9,932 bases of DNA from Thermoflexibacter sp. (GTDB lineage Bacteria; Bacteroidota; Bacteroidia; Cytophagales; Thermoflexibacteraceae). The stretch is from contig JALOMS010000125.1 of the NCBI GenBank assembly GCA_025455345.1, forward strand, positions 1-9,932. The letters run 5' to 3'. Shown here one piece after another: positions 1 to 6,623 of the stretch. The first letter of the stretch is position 1. Each line of letters starts with the position of its first letter. The position numbers were made by a program, and so were the translations under genes. Under the pieces are notes generated by a model, which was given only the letters and a program-made list of their open reading frames with translations, did no database searches and was not told the origin of the DNA.

Positions 1-83
1 TGGACATATTGGCGGACTTATCTGATAGAAGGATTAAAATTTATTGGGCAGAGTTTTCATCGTTAGACATTAAAAAAACATAG
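1..83 (+). CDS. Possible C-terminal tail of an unidentified plus-strand gene
   Basis: Two plus-strand frames are open from the left edge. One (bases 1-66) ends with SFHR and a TAG at 64-66. The other (bases 3-83) reads DILADLSDRRIKIYW, ends IKKT and stops with TAG at 81-83. The second has more purine-first codons (16 of 26 against 9 of 21), which favours it, but its stop falls inside the stem of the 76-112 terminator. Either would be the last 21-26 residues of a gene converging on the GMC oxidoreductase gene. No family is recognisable, and neither frame may be real. Confidence 0.25.
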   Translation, partial: DILADLSDRRIKIYWAEFSSLDIKKT

Positions 84-112
84 GCTAACAAAAAATGCGT
101 TAGCCTATGTTT
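76..112 (-). terminator. Rho-independent terminator of the GMC dehydrogenase operon
   Basis: A perfect 14-bp inverted repeat (AAACATAGGCTAAC at 76-89 and its complement at 99-112) encloses a 9-nt loop. Read on the minus strand, the stem runs into seven consecutive T residues (complement of 72-78). It lies 33 bp beyond the stop codon of the GMC gene. It could also slow plus-strand transcription entering from the left edge, although no strong T-run follows it on that side. Confidence 0.9.
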
Positions 113-144
113 ACTAAATAAAGTCAATCCATTTATTTTTTGTA

Positions 145-1854
145 TTAGATATTACCTTTCTTTAGTTCTTTGACTGCAAAATCACACGCACGAGCAGTCA
201 ATGCCATGTATGTCAAAGATGGATTTTGACAACCCGCAGAAGTCATACAAGCTCCATCAGTAACAAATACATTTTTTACAGACCATACTTGATTAAAGGA
301 ATTCAAAACAGAAGTTTTTGAATCTTTGCCCATGCGAGCCGTACCCATTTCGTGGATAGCCATACCTGGATAGGAGCCGTTGTCATAGGTTTTGACATCT
401 TTGAGACCAGCCGCTTCTAACATCTCTGCGGCATCATTCATCATATCTTTACGCATTTTGGCTTCGTTTTCTTTGAATTCGCAGTCAATCGTGAGCGTAG
501 GCTGTCCCCACTTATCCAATTTCTCCTTGTTTAGTGTAACCCTATTCTCTTGGTAAGGTAAGCACTCTCCAAACCCCGTCATGCCAAATGTCCAATCTCC
601 GGGTTCGAGCAAGGATTCTTTGAAATCTTTGCCTACTCCCATCTCTGCGATGCCTCTTTGCCAGCCAGTACGACTTGCTCCGCCTTGATAACCAAAACCT
701 CTGATATATTCCCTATCGTTTTTACCAATATTACGGAATCTTGGAATATAGATGCCATTTGCTCTTCTGCCAAAATAGTATTGGTCTTGGAATCCGTCAA
801 ATTTACCAGAAGCACCACAACGGAAGTGATGGTCCATGAGATTTCTGCCAAGTTGGTCGCTATCATTGCCTAATCCATTGGGGAAGCGTTCGGAAATAGA
901 ATTGAGCATGACAAAAGAAGTTCCCATGGTAGAACCATTTAAGAAAATAATCTTGGCATAAAACTCTATCATTTCCTTAGAATCTACATCTATGACTTTA
1001 ACTCCTGTGGCTTTCTGCGTTTTATCATCATAAATAACAGAATTGACAATAGACAAAGGTCTTACTGTCAAATTTCCAGTCTTCATGGCAGCGGGTAGTG
1101 TGGCAGATTGGGTACTAAAATACGCACCGTAGCTACAGCCTCTGCTACAAAGGTTACGGTATTGGCACGCTCCGCGCCCGTTGATTGATTGGGTCAAGTT
1201 AGCAACGCGCCCAATAGTCATAATGCGACCTTTGAAGTTTTCCTTAATTTTAGCCGCTACGTGCTTTTCTAAACAGTTCATTTCCATAGGTGGAAGAAAC
1301 TGCCCATCGGGTAATTGGGGCAAGCCTTCTTTTTGCCCACTTATACCTGCAAATGTTTCTACGTAATCGTACCAAGGAGCAAGGTCTTTGTAGCGAATAG
1401 GCCAGTCTATGCCTACACCTTCTTTGGCATTTGCCTCCAAATCCATTTCACTAAGGCGATAAGACTGCCTCCCCCACATGATAGACTTCCCACCAACTAT
1501 ATTAGGACGATACCAATCAAAACGCTTTGTTTCAGTATAAGGAGCGTCCTCGTCATTGAACCAATATTTTTCATTATGTTCATTATATGGATAATCCCTG
1601 CTAAGAAAGGGGTGTGATTGTCGCTGTTTGTCTGTGATACGACCACGATATTTTGTTTCCCAAGGATGCTTGAATGCAGTTTCATAATTTCCATGTTTCA
1701 AATCCCAACCTCTATCTAACATCAAGACTTTCAATCCTTTCTCACAAAGTTCTTTTGCCGCCCAGCCACCACTTACGCCAGAGCCGACCACAATAGCGTC
1801 GTACGTGTTTTGTTGTTTTGCTTTTAAATTCAAATTTACTTCTAAACCAGCCAT
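145..1854 (-). CDS. GMC-family FAD-dependent dehydrogenase (large subunit, probable [3Fe-4S] cluster)
   Basis: The 569-residue product is a flavoprotein of the glucose-methanol-choline oxidoreductase family, probably the catalytic subunit of a periplasmic sugar, sugar-acid or polyol dehydrogenase. An N-terminal FAD dinucleotide-binding motif GSGVSGG is at residues 24-30. The C-terminal HEMGTARMG at 501-509 carries the likely catalytic His501, and GCQNPSLTYMALTARA at 541-556 carries the conserved Asn544. Cysteines 230, 236 and 240 are spaced CX5CX3C, as in the [3Fe-4S]-binding hinge of FAD-dependent glucose dehydrogenase catalytic subunits. No signal peptide is visible, so export would depend on the Tat-signal partner encoded 133 bp upstream. 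This pairing is known for gluconate 2-dehydrogenase, FAD-glucose dehydrogenase and glucoside 3-dehydrogenase systems. The substrate cannot be read from sequence. The start at 1854 places the FAD motif at the usual distance from the N-terminus. Confidence 0.93.
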   Translation of the reverse strand: MAGLEVNLNLKAKQQNTYDAIVVGSGVSGGWAAKELCEKGLKVLMLDRGWDLKHGNYETAFKHPWETKYRGRITDKQRQSHPFLSRDYPYNEHNEKYWFNDEDAPYTETKRFDWYRPNIVGGKSIMWGRQSYRLSEMDLEANAKEGVGIDWPIRYKDLAPWYDYVETFAGISGQKEGLPQLPDGQFLPPMEMNCLEKHVAAKIKENFKGRIMTIGRVANLTQSINGRGACQYRNLCSRGCSYGAYFSTQSATLPAAMKTGNLTVRPLSIVNSVIYDDKTQKATGVKVIDVDSKEMIEFYAKIIFLNGSTMGTSFVMLNSISERFPNGLGNDSDQLGRNLMDHHFRCGASGKFDGFQDQYYFGRRANGIYIPRFRNIGKNDREYIRGFGYQGGASRTGWQRGIAEMGVGKDFKESLLEPGDWTFGMTGFGECLPYQENRVTLNKEKLDKWGQPTLTIDCEFKENEAKMRKDMMNDAAEMLEAAGLKDVKTYDNGSYPGMAIHEMGTARMGKDSKTSVLNSFNQVWSVKNVFVTDGACMTSAGCQNPSLTYMALTARACDFAVKELKKGNI

Positions 1855-1909
1855 ATTGTTAATGTATGAATTATGAGTTATGAGTTTTTTTAATAAATAA
1901 AGTAGTTAT

Positions 1910-1933
1910 TTGTTAAATAGTCGTTTTTAACAA
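1910..1933. repeat. Intercistronic 8-bp stem-loop
   Basis: TTGTTAAA (1910-1917) and its complement TTTAACAA (1926-1933) enclose an 8-nt loop between the small-subunit and GMC genes. The stem has one G:C pair and no trailing T-run on the minus strand, so it is unlikely to terminate. It might modulate the ratio of the two subunits or mark an RNA processing site. The 133-bp gap shows no clear TAnnTTTG promoter of its own, so the two genes are probably co-transcribed. Confidence 0.35.
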
Positions 1934-1987
1934 CTTTGCTATAAAACAAAAAACATAAAGGTTTTGACATTGAGAACGTAAAACTTA

Positions 1988-2581
1988 TTACGTTGCCCAT
2001 GCTTTTTGTCCTTTTTCCAACGGCATACAACCTACGTATTTACCAGGTATATGTACATAAGCGAGTGCTTTGGTAGCACCAGCTTCTGAAGTGAAATAAC
2101 CTGTTAATGTCAAACTCTTTAGCGTACCAAACACATGAGGCGGAGCTTCTTTGTTATCTTTGTTTTTCTCCTTGTACTCTTTTGCTTCTTGCTCTGTTTT
2201 GGTAAGAAAATCTACACGCTGTTTTTCATCTAATTGTTCAAAACCTTTCTGGTTTGCTTCATTGCATTTTTTCTGAAACTCATTGAGTCCCATAAAAAAG
2301 TCTTTACGGTCTTTTTCATTAAAACAATCTGCAATAATATCTGCAATAAAGTCCTGAACTTTGGCTTCTTTTGCGCCTGGAGTAGAGGTAGTAGGAATAA
2401 TGGTATCTGCAATCTCAGCAATGAGATTCTTTACCTCAGGAGTAAAAGACTCTAAGATGGCTTGTTTTTCCTCTGCGGTATTGGAACATCCGCTCAAGAC
2501 AGAGGTCAACCACGGTGCGGCAAGCGTACCACCCATCATGGTGGAAACCCGCATTAGTGCATCACGACGATTCATTTTCAA
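1988..2581 (-). CDS. Gluconate 2-dehydrogenase subunit 3 family protein (Tat-exported small subunit)
   Basis: The 197-residue product looks like the small (gamma) subunit of an FAD-dependent membrane dehydrogenase. The N-terminus MKMNRRDALMRV carries twin arginines at residues 5-6, then a hydrophobic stretch and an LSGC lipobox with Cys32. Together these indicate a Tat-exported lipoprotein. The body (about 40-197) is hydrophilic and contains LIAEIADTIIPTTSTPGAKEA near residues 53-73, the segment typical of this family, and ends with a conserved-looking YVGCMPLEKGQKAWAT. In related complexes the subunit binds the GMC catalytic subunit and carries it across the membrane as a Tat hitch-hiker. 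It is first in the operon, with a good promoter upstream and the GMC gene next. An alternative start at Met3 would keep the signal intact. Confidence 0.88.
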   Translation of the reverse strand: MKMNRRDALMRVSTMMGGTLAAPWLTSVLSGCSNTAEEKQAILESFTPEVKNLIAEIADTIIPTTSTPGAKEAKVQDFIADIIADCFNEKDRKDFFMGLNEFQKKCNEANQKGFEQLDEKQRVDFLTKTEQEAKEYKEKNKDNKEAPPHVFGTLKSLTLTGYFTSEAGATKALAYVHIPGKYVGCMPLEKGQKAWAT

Positions 2582-2638
2582 CTATTTAATGGTGATTGGA
2601 TAAAATATGTATATTTATATAGGTTAATTTTCTTTTCT

Positions 2639-2671
2639 CAAAACTATGAAAAAATCATTTCAAAATACAAA
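2639..2671 (-). promoter_or_regulatory. Bacteroidota-type promoter of the dehydrogenase operon
   Basis: On the minus strand, TTTG (2668-2671) is followed after 21 nt by TAGTTTTG (2639-2646). This fits the TTTG-N19-21-TAnnTTTG pattern recognised by the primary sigma factor of Bacteroidota. The predicted transcript starts near 2632, about 50 nt before the small-subunit start codon. Confidence 0.6.
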
Positions 2672-2767
2672 TTTTGGTGCTTTTGTATGTAAAAGAAAAT
2701 GTATCTTTTCTGCAAGAATATATACTGATTGTGTACTCGAATTGTTCTTACCGTATTTATAAAAACA

Positions 2768-2801
2768 AAAAAGATATACTATGAACTTAGTATATCTTTT
2801 T
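2768..2801 (-). terminator. Rho-independent terminator downstream of gyrB
   Basis: A perfect 14-bp inverted repeat (AAAAAGATATACTA at 2768-2781, complement at 2788-2801) has a 6-nt loop. On the minus strand the stem ends in a run of six T residues interrupted once and then continued (TTTTTTGTTTTT). It begins 26 bp beyond the gyrB stop codon and separates gyrB from the dehydrogenase promoter. The mid-stem is AT-rich, so its strength rests on stem length and the T-run. Confidence 0.8.
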
Positions 2802-2827
2802 ATCTATATGTTAATCAAGTAATTACT

Positions 2828-4795
2828 TTACACATCTACCCTTGCATACCTTGCGTTTTTCTCTATGAAGGCGCGTCTTGGAGCAACTTCATCGCCCATG
2901 AGCATGGCGAAAAGGTGGTCAGCTTCGGCGGCAGATTCTATGTCCACACGTTTTAGACTGCGAGATTCAGGGTTCATGGTTGTTTCCCAAAGCTGTTCTG
3001 GGTTCATCTCTCCTAAACCTTTGTAGCGTTGGATGTTCACGCTGTCATCTTTGCCCCCGCCCATACGCATGACAGCTTGTTCGCGCTGTACCTCTGTCCA
3101 GCAGTACTCCTGTTGCTTGCCTTTTTTGACCAAATAAAGTGGCGGTTGGGCGATATACAAGTACCCTTGCTCTATCAAATCTTTCATGTAGCGGAAGAAA
3201 AAAGTAAGAATCAGTGTTCTGATGTGGCTACCATCAATATCGGCATCAGTCATGATGATGACTTTGTGATAGCGCAACTTATCCATATTCAATGCTTTTT
3301 CATCATCTTCTTTGCCGAAGCTCACGCCCAAGGCAGTAATCATATTTTTTATCTCCTCGTTATCGTAGATTTTATGCTCTTGTGCTTTTTCTACGTTCAA
3401 AATTTTACCTCTTAATGGCAAAATCGCTTGGAAAGCGCGGTTTCTACCTTGCTTTGCCGAGCCACCTGCTGAGTCCCCTTCCACCAAGTAGAGTTCGCAA
3501 AGTGCCGCATCTTTTTCGGAGCAGTCCGCCAATTTGCCAGGAAGTCCAGAGCCACCCAAAGCCGTTTTGCGCTGTACCGCCTCGCGTGCTTTTCGTGCCG
3601 CTTCGCGCGCCTGTGCCGCTAAAATCACTTTTTGGATAATCAGTTTTGCTTCTTTGGGATTCTCTTCTAAATAAGAGTTGAGAATATCGCCTACGCAAGT
3701 ATCTACTGCGCCCATTACATCAGAGTTTCCTAATTTGGTCTTGGTTTGCCCTTCAAATTGAGGCTCCGCCACTTTTACAGAAATAATCGCTGTTAAGCCT
3801 TCTCTAAAATCGTCCCCTGTGATTTCTACTTTTGCTTTTTCCAACATTCCACTTTTATCAGCATACGATTTCAAGGTACGCGTAAGTGCGCGCCTGAAAC
3901 CCGCTACGTGCGTACCGCCTTCGTGGGTATTGATATTATTGACGTAAGAAAATACGTTTTCGTTATAAGAATTATTGTAAAGAATAGCTACCTGCACAGG
4001 CACAGAGCCTTTTTCAGAAGAAACGTAAATAGGTTCGGGAATCAGTTTGGTTCTCCCTGCATCTACAAATTCTACGAACTCTCTCAATCCGCCAATAGAA
4101 TAAAATTCTTCTTTCAAAAATTCGCCATTTTCGTCTTTTTCACGGAAATCAGTCAAGAAAATGCGGATTCCTGCATTCAAGAAAGATAGCTCGCGCAGGC
4201 GTGTAGCGATGGTTTCGTATTTGTAAGTAGTGGTTGTAAAAATGGTATCATCAGGCAAAAAAGTAACTTCTGTCCCCCTTTGGTGTCCTGTGGGGACTAT
4301 CTCGCCTACTTGCTTTACGGCATAGTGAGGTTTGCCCTTGCCGTATTCTTGTTGGTAAATTTTTCCTTCTCTGAAAACCCTCACTTTTAAGTGATTAGAA
4401 AGTGCATTCACGCAAGAAACACCGACCCCATGCAGACCACCCGAAACCTTGTAAGAATCTTTGTCGAACTTGCCCCCTGCGTGTAGGACGGTCATGACGA
4501 CTTCGAGGGCAGAGCGACCTTCTTTGGGGTGCATATCTACGGGAATCCCGCGCCCGTTGTCTAAAACTGTAATGGAGTTATCTTCGTTGATAAATACCTT
4601 AATTTCATTGCAATAGCCCGCTAATGCTTCGTCTATGGAGTTATCTACCACTTCCCAAACCAAATGGTGCAATCCTTTCACACCAATATCTCCAATATAC
4701 ATGGCGGGGCGCATTCTTACTGCCTCTAAGCCTTCTAAAACTTGAATATTATCTGCCGAGTACGTGCTTGCTACTTTTTCTTCTACCTCTTGCAT
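2828..4795 (-). CDS. gyrB: DNA gyrase subunit B
   Basis: The 655-residue product is the ATPase subunit of DNA gyrase, which with GyrA introduces negative supercoils in the cytoplasm. The GHKL ATPase domain contains EVVDNSIDEA (48-57, Glu48 as the general base and Asn52 as the Mg ligand), DNGRGIP (79-85), GGLHGVG (119-125) and the transducer QTKTKLG (350-356). The TOPRIM domain contains EGDSAGG (439-445), PLRGKILNVEKA (460-471) and TDADIDG (516-522, Asp517 and Asp519 as metal ligands). QRYKGLGEMNP follows at 589-599. The length is normal for GyrB without the enterobacterial TOPRIM insertion. ParE is the main alternative, but the QRYKGLGEMNPEQLWETTM segment favours GyrB. It appears monocistronic, with its own promoter at 4919-4949 and terminator at 2768-2801. 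No motif is damaged. Confidence 0.97.
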   Translation of the reverse strand: MQEVEEKVASTYSADNIQVLEGLEAVRMRPAMYIGDIGVKGLHHLVWEVVDNSIDEALAGYCNEIKVFINEDNSITVLDNGRGIPVDMHPKEGRSALEVVMTVLHAGGKFDKDSYKVSGGLHGVGVSCVNALSNHLKVRVFREGKIYQQEYGKGKPHYAVKQVGEIVPTGHQRGTEVTFLPDDTIFTTTTYKYETIATRLRELSFLNAGIRIFLTDFREKDENGEFLKEEFYSIGGLREFVEFVDAGRTKLIPEPIYVSSEKGSVPVQVAILYNNSYNENVFSYVNNINTHEGGTHVAGFRRALTRTLKSYADKSGMLEKAKVEITGDDFREGLTAIISVKVAEPQFEGQTKTKLGNSDVMGAVDTCVGDILNSYLEENPKEAKLIIQKVILAAQAREAARKAREAVQRKTALGGSGLPGKLADCSEKDAALCELYLVEGDSAGGSAKQGRNRAFQAILPLRGKILNVEKAQEHKIYDNEEIKNMITALGVSFGKEDDEKALNMDKLRYHKVIIMTDADIDGSHIRTLILTFFFRYMKDLIEQGYLYIAQPPLYLVKKGKQQEYCWTEVQREQAVMRMGGGKDDSVNIQRYKGLGEMNPEQLWETTMNPESRSLKRVDIESAAEADHLFAMLMGDEVAPRRAFIEKNARYARVDV

Positions 4796-4918
4796 TGTAA
4801 TTACTAATGATGAATTAATAATTATGAATTATAAATAATAAGCAAATGAATACAAATAATTATAAACCAATTACTTAAAACTATAAATCATAAACTATAA
4901 ACTTTAAAAATTAATATG

Positions 4919-4949
4919 CAAAGGTAGGTATTTTTTATGTAACATACAA
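4919..4949 (-). promoter_or_regulatory. Bacteroidota-type gyrB promoter
   Basis: On the minus strand, TTG (4947-4949) is followed after exactly 20 nt by TACCTTTG (4919-4926), a full match to TAnnTTTG. Transcription would start near 4912 and give a leader of about 115 nt. The leader is almost pure A/T and contains degenerate repeats of ATAAACTATAA and AATTATGAATTA type. Confidence 0.7.
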
Positions 4950-4965
4950 GGGTATAGGTATATTT

Positions 4966-4999
4966 TTTTCAATTTTTAAATAAATTAAAAAATTGAAAA
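4966..4999. repeat. 12-bp perfect AT-rich inverted repeat between the cytochrome c gene and gyrB
   Basis: TTTTCAATTTTT (4966-4977) and its complement AAAAATTGAAAA (4988-4999) enclose a 10-nt loop. It lies 17 bp upstream of the gyrB -33 element and about 50 bp beyond the cytochrome c stop codon. Read on the minus strand, the stem is followed by A residues, not T, so it is not a canonical terminator. It may be an upstream promoter element, a binding site, or simply low-complexity DNA. Confidence 0.4.
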
Positions 5000-5050
5000 T
5001 CAATAGTTTAGAAATTTGCTTTGGAGAGGGTAAGTATAGCTAAGGAATAT

Positions 5051-5578
5051 CTAATAGACATACTGGCTTTCATGCTCCACAAAACTTAAAATTGCATTAA
5101 TCTCCTCATCAGTCATAAAATCGTGGTTAGGCATAAACTGTTGATACTGCTTGTAGAGTGCTACGGCATATTTATCACCTTTTTCTATGGTTTTTTGAGG
5201 AAATTTAATAAATTTGATGAGCCATTTCACTGTTCTGCGTTCACTCACATTTGCCAAAGCGGGACCCACTACTTTTGCATGAACTGCGTGGCATTGTTTG
5301 CAATTACCATTGAAAAGTTCTTCACCTAATGAAAGAATCTCTGGCTCGCTTGTTAAGCCTCTTTTCTGCAAAATTTGCTCTTGTTTTGCTCTTTCCAAGC
5401 TATCTAAAATCATATTTTGCTTTATTATTGATGAATCCATAGCTACTACGCCCCCACAATAAAAACCTTCTTTCTTAAAATATCCTTTGCTTTGCATATC
5501 AACGATTGCACTCAAAAACAGCAAGGCAGAAATTGCCCCAATATAAAACCAAGTAAAATGAATATCTTTGAAATTCAT
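5051..5578 (-). CDS. Membrane-anchored monohaem cytochrome c
   Basis: The 175-residue product is a class I c-type cytochrome tethered to the inner membrane and facing the periplasm. A single hydrophobic segment at residues 10-27 follows a short N-terminus and serves as an uncleaved signal anchor. A linker with a probable short helix (50-75) leads to the haem domain. The haem-binding motif CKQCH is at 93-97, GPAL follows at 105-108 as in small cytochromes c, and QFMPNH around Met149 supplies the likely sixth haem ligand. The C-terminal MTDEEINAILSFVEH is the usual last helix. It would pass single electrons, but its partner is unknown. The GMC dehydrogenase beyond gyrB is one candidate donor. 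The nearest upstream promoter match is weak (TAACTTTG at 6000-6007, over 400 bp away). Confidence 0.9.
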   Translation of the reverse strand: MNFKDIHFTWFYIGAISALLFLSAIVDMQSKGYFKKEGFYCGGVVAMDSSIIKQNMILDSLERAKQEQILQKRGLTSEPEILSLGEELFNGNCKQCHAVHAKVVGPALANVSERRTVKWLIKFIKFPQKTIEKGDKYAVALYKQYQQFMPNHDFMTDEEINAILSFVEHESQYVY

Positions 5579-5680
5579 GGTCTTAAAGAGGTTATCTGAT
5601 TGGTTAAACGTATTTTACAAGAGAAAGTAAACATTTTGACAAAGAATTTTTTTCATGATTTTAATTATCATTCTTGTCAA

Positions 5681-5713
5681 TCAGGATTCACAACCATCGT
5701 GGAACAATCCTGA
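5681..5713. repeat. 8-bp inverted repeat with 17-nt loop
   Basis: TCAGGATT (5681-5688) is complementary to AATCCTGA (5706-5713). It lies in the 593-bp gene-free stretch 5579-6171. A 68-codon frame passing through it (5655-5861) has no recognisable domain and runs through other inverted repeats, so this DNA is read as intergenic repeat and not as a gene. Confidence 0.45.
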
Positions 5714-5790
5714 CAGTATTCAAGATGAATTTATAGATTCGTACTATGAATTGTTATACTCGGTAGGAACGGTTCGCTGTTGCGATTTAC

Positions 5791-5930
5791 TATTGGTAGA
5801 AATAAGTTTGGCAAGTAATCATACAATTCTGTTAAGAGTTGAACAACTCGCTGATTATTAAACTCTTAACGGAGTTTTGTTTGATGTGGTATATAAAAAT
5901 TCTACCAATATTAAGTCCCTAACAGGACTT
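5791..5930. repeat. Nested inverted-repeat element, possibly a miniature or dispersed repeat
   Basis: An outer 11-bp perfect inverted repeat (TATTGGTAGAA at 5791-5801, complement at 5900-5910) encloses an inner 10-bp one (GTTAAGAGTT at 5831-5840, complement AACTCTTAAC at 5861-5870). The inner one competes with AAACTC/GAGTTT (5860-5865 with 5872-5877). Just outside the outer arm is a further hairpin, AAGTCC/GGACTT (5913-5918 with 5925-5930). The two small hairpins share a related loop, TTAACG and CTAACA. Short units of this kind are common between genes in Bacteroidota. No coding sequence is supported here. Confidence 0.6.
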
Positions 5931-6088
5931 CAATCACTTTTTAAAGCAAAATCTAACAATTTACTCCCTTTTTCAGTTATTTTTAAAGTATATTTCCCAC
6001 AAAGTTATTACCACCAATCTACCACAAATTTATGCCAATTAGCTACGGAAAGATAGAAAAATAGCAGTTTTTATTTCTTCATTTTGCC

Positions 6089-6142
6089 TATCTTTGTGAA
6101 AAGGAAAACAAGAAATTTATGAGTAAAAAACTGATTTATTAG
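6089..6142 (+). promoter_or_regulatory. Plus-strand -7 element followed by a 7-codon frame
   Basis: TATCTTTG at 6089-6096 is a full match to the TAnnTTTG -7 element on the strand opposite to all neighbouring genes. The -33 region is poor (GTTTTT about 20 nt upstream). Downstream, ATG at 6119 opens a seven-codon frame, MSKKLIY, ending at TAG 6140-6142. The following AAAAGC/GCTTTTT hairpin (6145-6170) could end a short transcript of about 65-70 nt. This may be a promoter left behind after loss of a gene, a small RNA, or chance. Confidence 0.3.
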
Positions 6143-6144
6143 TT

Positions 6145-6169
6145 AAAAGCGAAAAGATAATTTGCTTTT
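6145..6169. terminator. Weak bidirectional terminator candidate after the lipoprotein gene
   Basis: AAAAGC (6145-6150) pairs with GCTTTT (6164-6169) around a 13-nt loop, immediately beyond the lipoprotein stop codon. The stem is only 6 bp with two G:C pairs. T-rich flanks exist on both strands. It is the only terminator-like structure at the end of the deoC operon. Confidence 0.3.
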
Positions 6170-6171
6170 TG

Positions 6172-6594
6172 TTAATCTATGATTGCTTCTATGTCTTGAT
6201 ACACCAATTCTGTATTTACCTCATCTTGCATTGTTTCAAATTTCAGGTTTTTAAGCTCTGCTCCGCGATAGCCCTTGCCTTCTACTCTTTGTATGTTTTC
6301 CAGTTTCCCCCAATTTTGGACTAACAGCATACCTTCGGCGCATAAGTCTGCTCCTTGAATCCGTACTTGTATGTACTCTTTGCCATTTTGGTTGTGGTAT
6401 TGCTCAAACCAATATGTCAAATCTGTTTTACTTTGAGATTTGAGTTGTTTGATGAGTTCGTCTTTGTATGCTTTGTTTTCAGGAGAAAACTTACCAAAAA
6501 TAGGATTGTTATTATTACATTCTGGTCTGTTGCAGGCAGTAAATAATACAATCCCACCTAATAAAATGAGTTTAATCATAAAACGTGTTGCCAT
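6172..6594 (-). CDS. Small hypothetical lipoprotein downstream of deoC
   Basis: The 140-residue product is not recognised as a known family. A short positive N-terminus and hydrophobic segment (residues 6-19, IKLILLGGIVLFTA region) end in FTAC, with Cys21 as the probable lipidation site. A second cysteine follows closely (NRPEC), and a third is at about residue 85 (ADLCAEGMLLVQNW). The mature part is hydrophilic with mixed alpha/beta composition and no transmembrane helix. It was probably placed in the membrane by the lipoprotein pathway. It starts 29 bp after the deoC stop codon on the same strand, so it is very likely co-transcribed. Nothing in the sequence links it functionally to deoxyribose metabolism. 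Confidence 0.72.
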   Translation of the reverse strand: MATRFMIKLILLGGIVLFTACNRPECNNNNPIFGKFSPENKAYKDELIKQLKSQSKTDLTYWFEQYHNQNGKEYIQVRIQGADLCAEGMLLVQNWGKLENIQRVEGKGYRGAELKNLKFETMQDEVNTELVYQDIEAIID

Positions 6595-6623
6595 AAGTTT
6601 GGTATTTTTGATGGAAACGTTAT

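Noticed and set aside
3444..3698. Long alternative frames inside gyrB and deoC, also 3029-3415, 3908-4189 and 6661-6855
   Set aside because: They lie entirely within strongly supported genes in other frames and have unnatural composition. They are shadows.
5655..5861. 68-codon plus-strand open frame in the gene-free region
   Set aside because: It has no recognisable domain, runs through several inverted repeats and has no promoter or ribosome-binding support. It is better explained as repeat DNA.
6364..6379. Second GntR operator-like sequence (ACTTGTATGTACTCTT) in the lipoprotein gene
   Set aside because: It matches 12 of 16 positions, has only one good half-site and lies inside coding sequence. 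Single half-sites also occur in gyrB, deoC and the start of gntR, so chance is likely.
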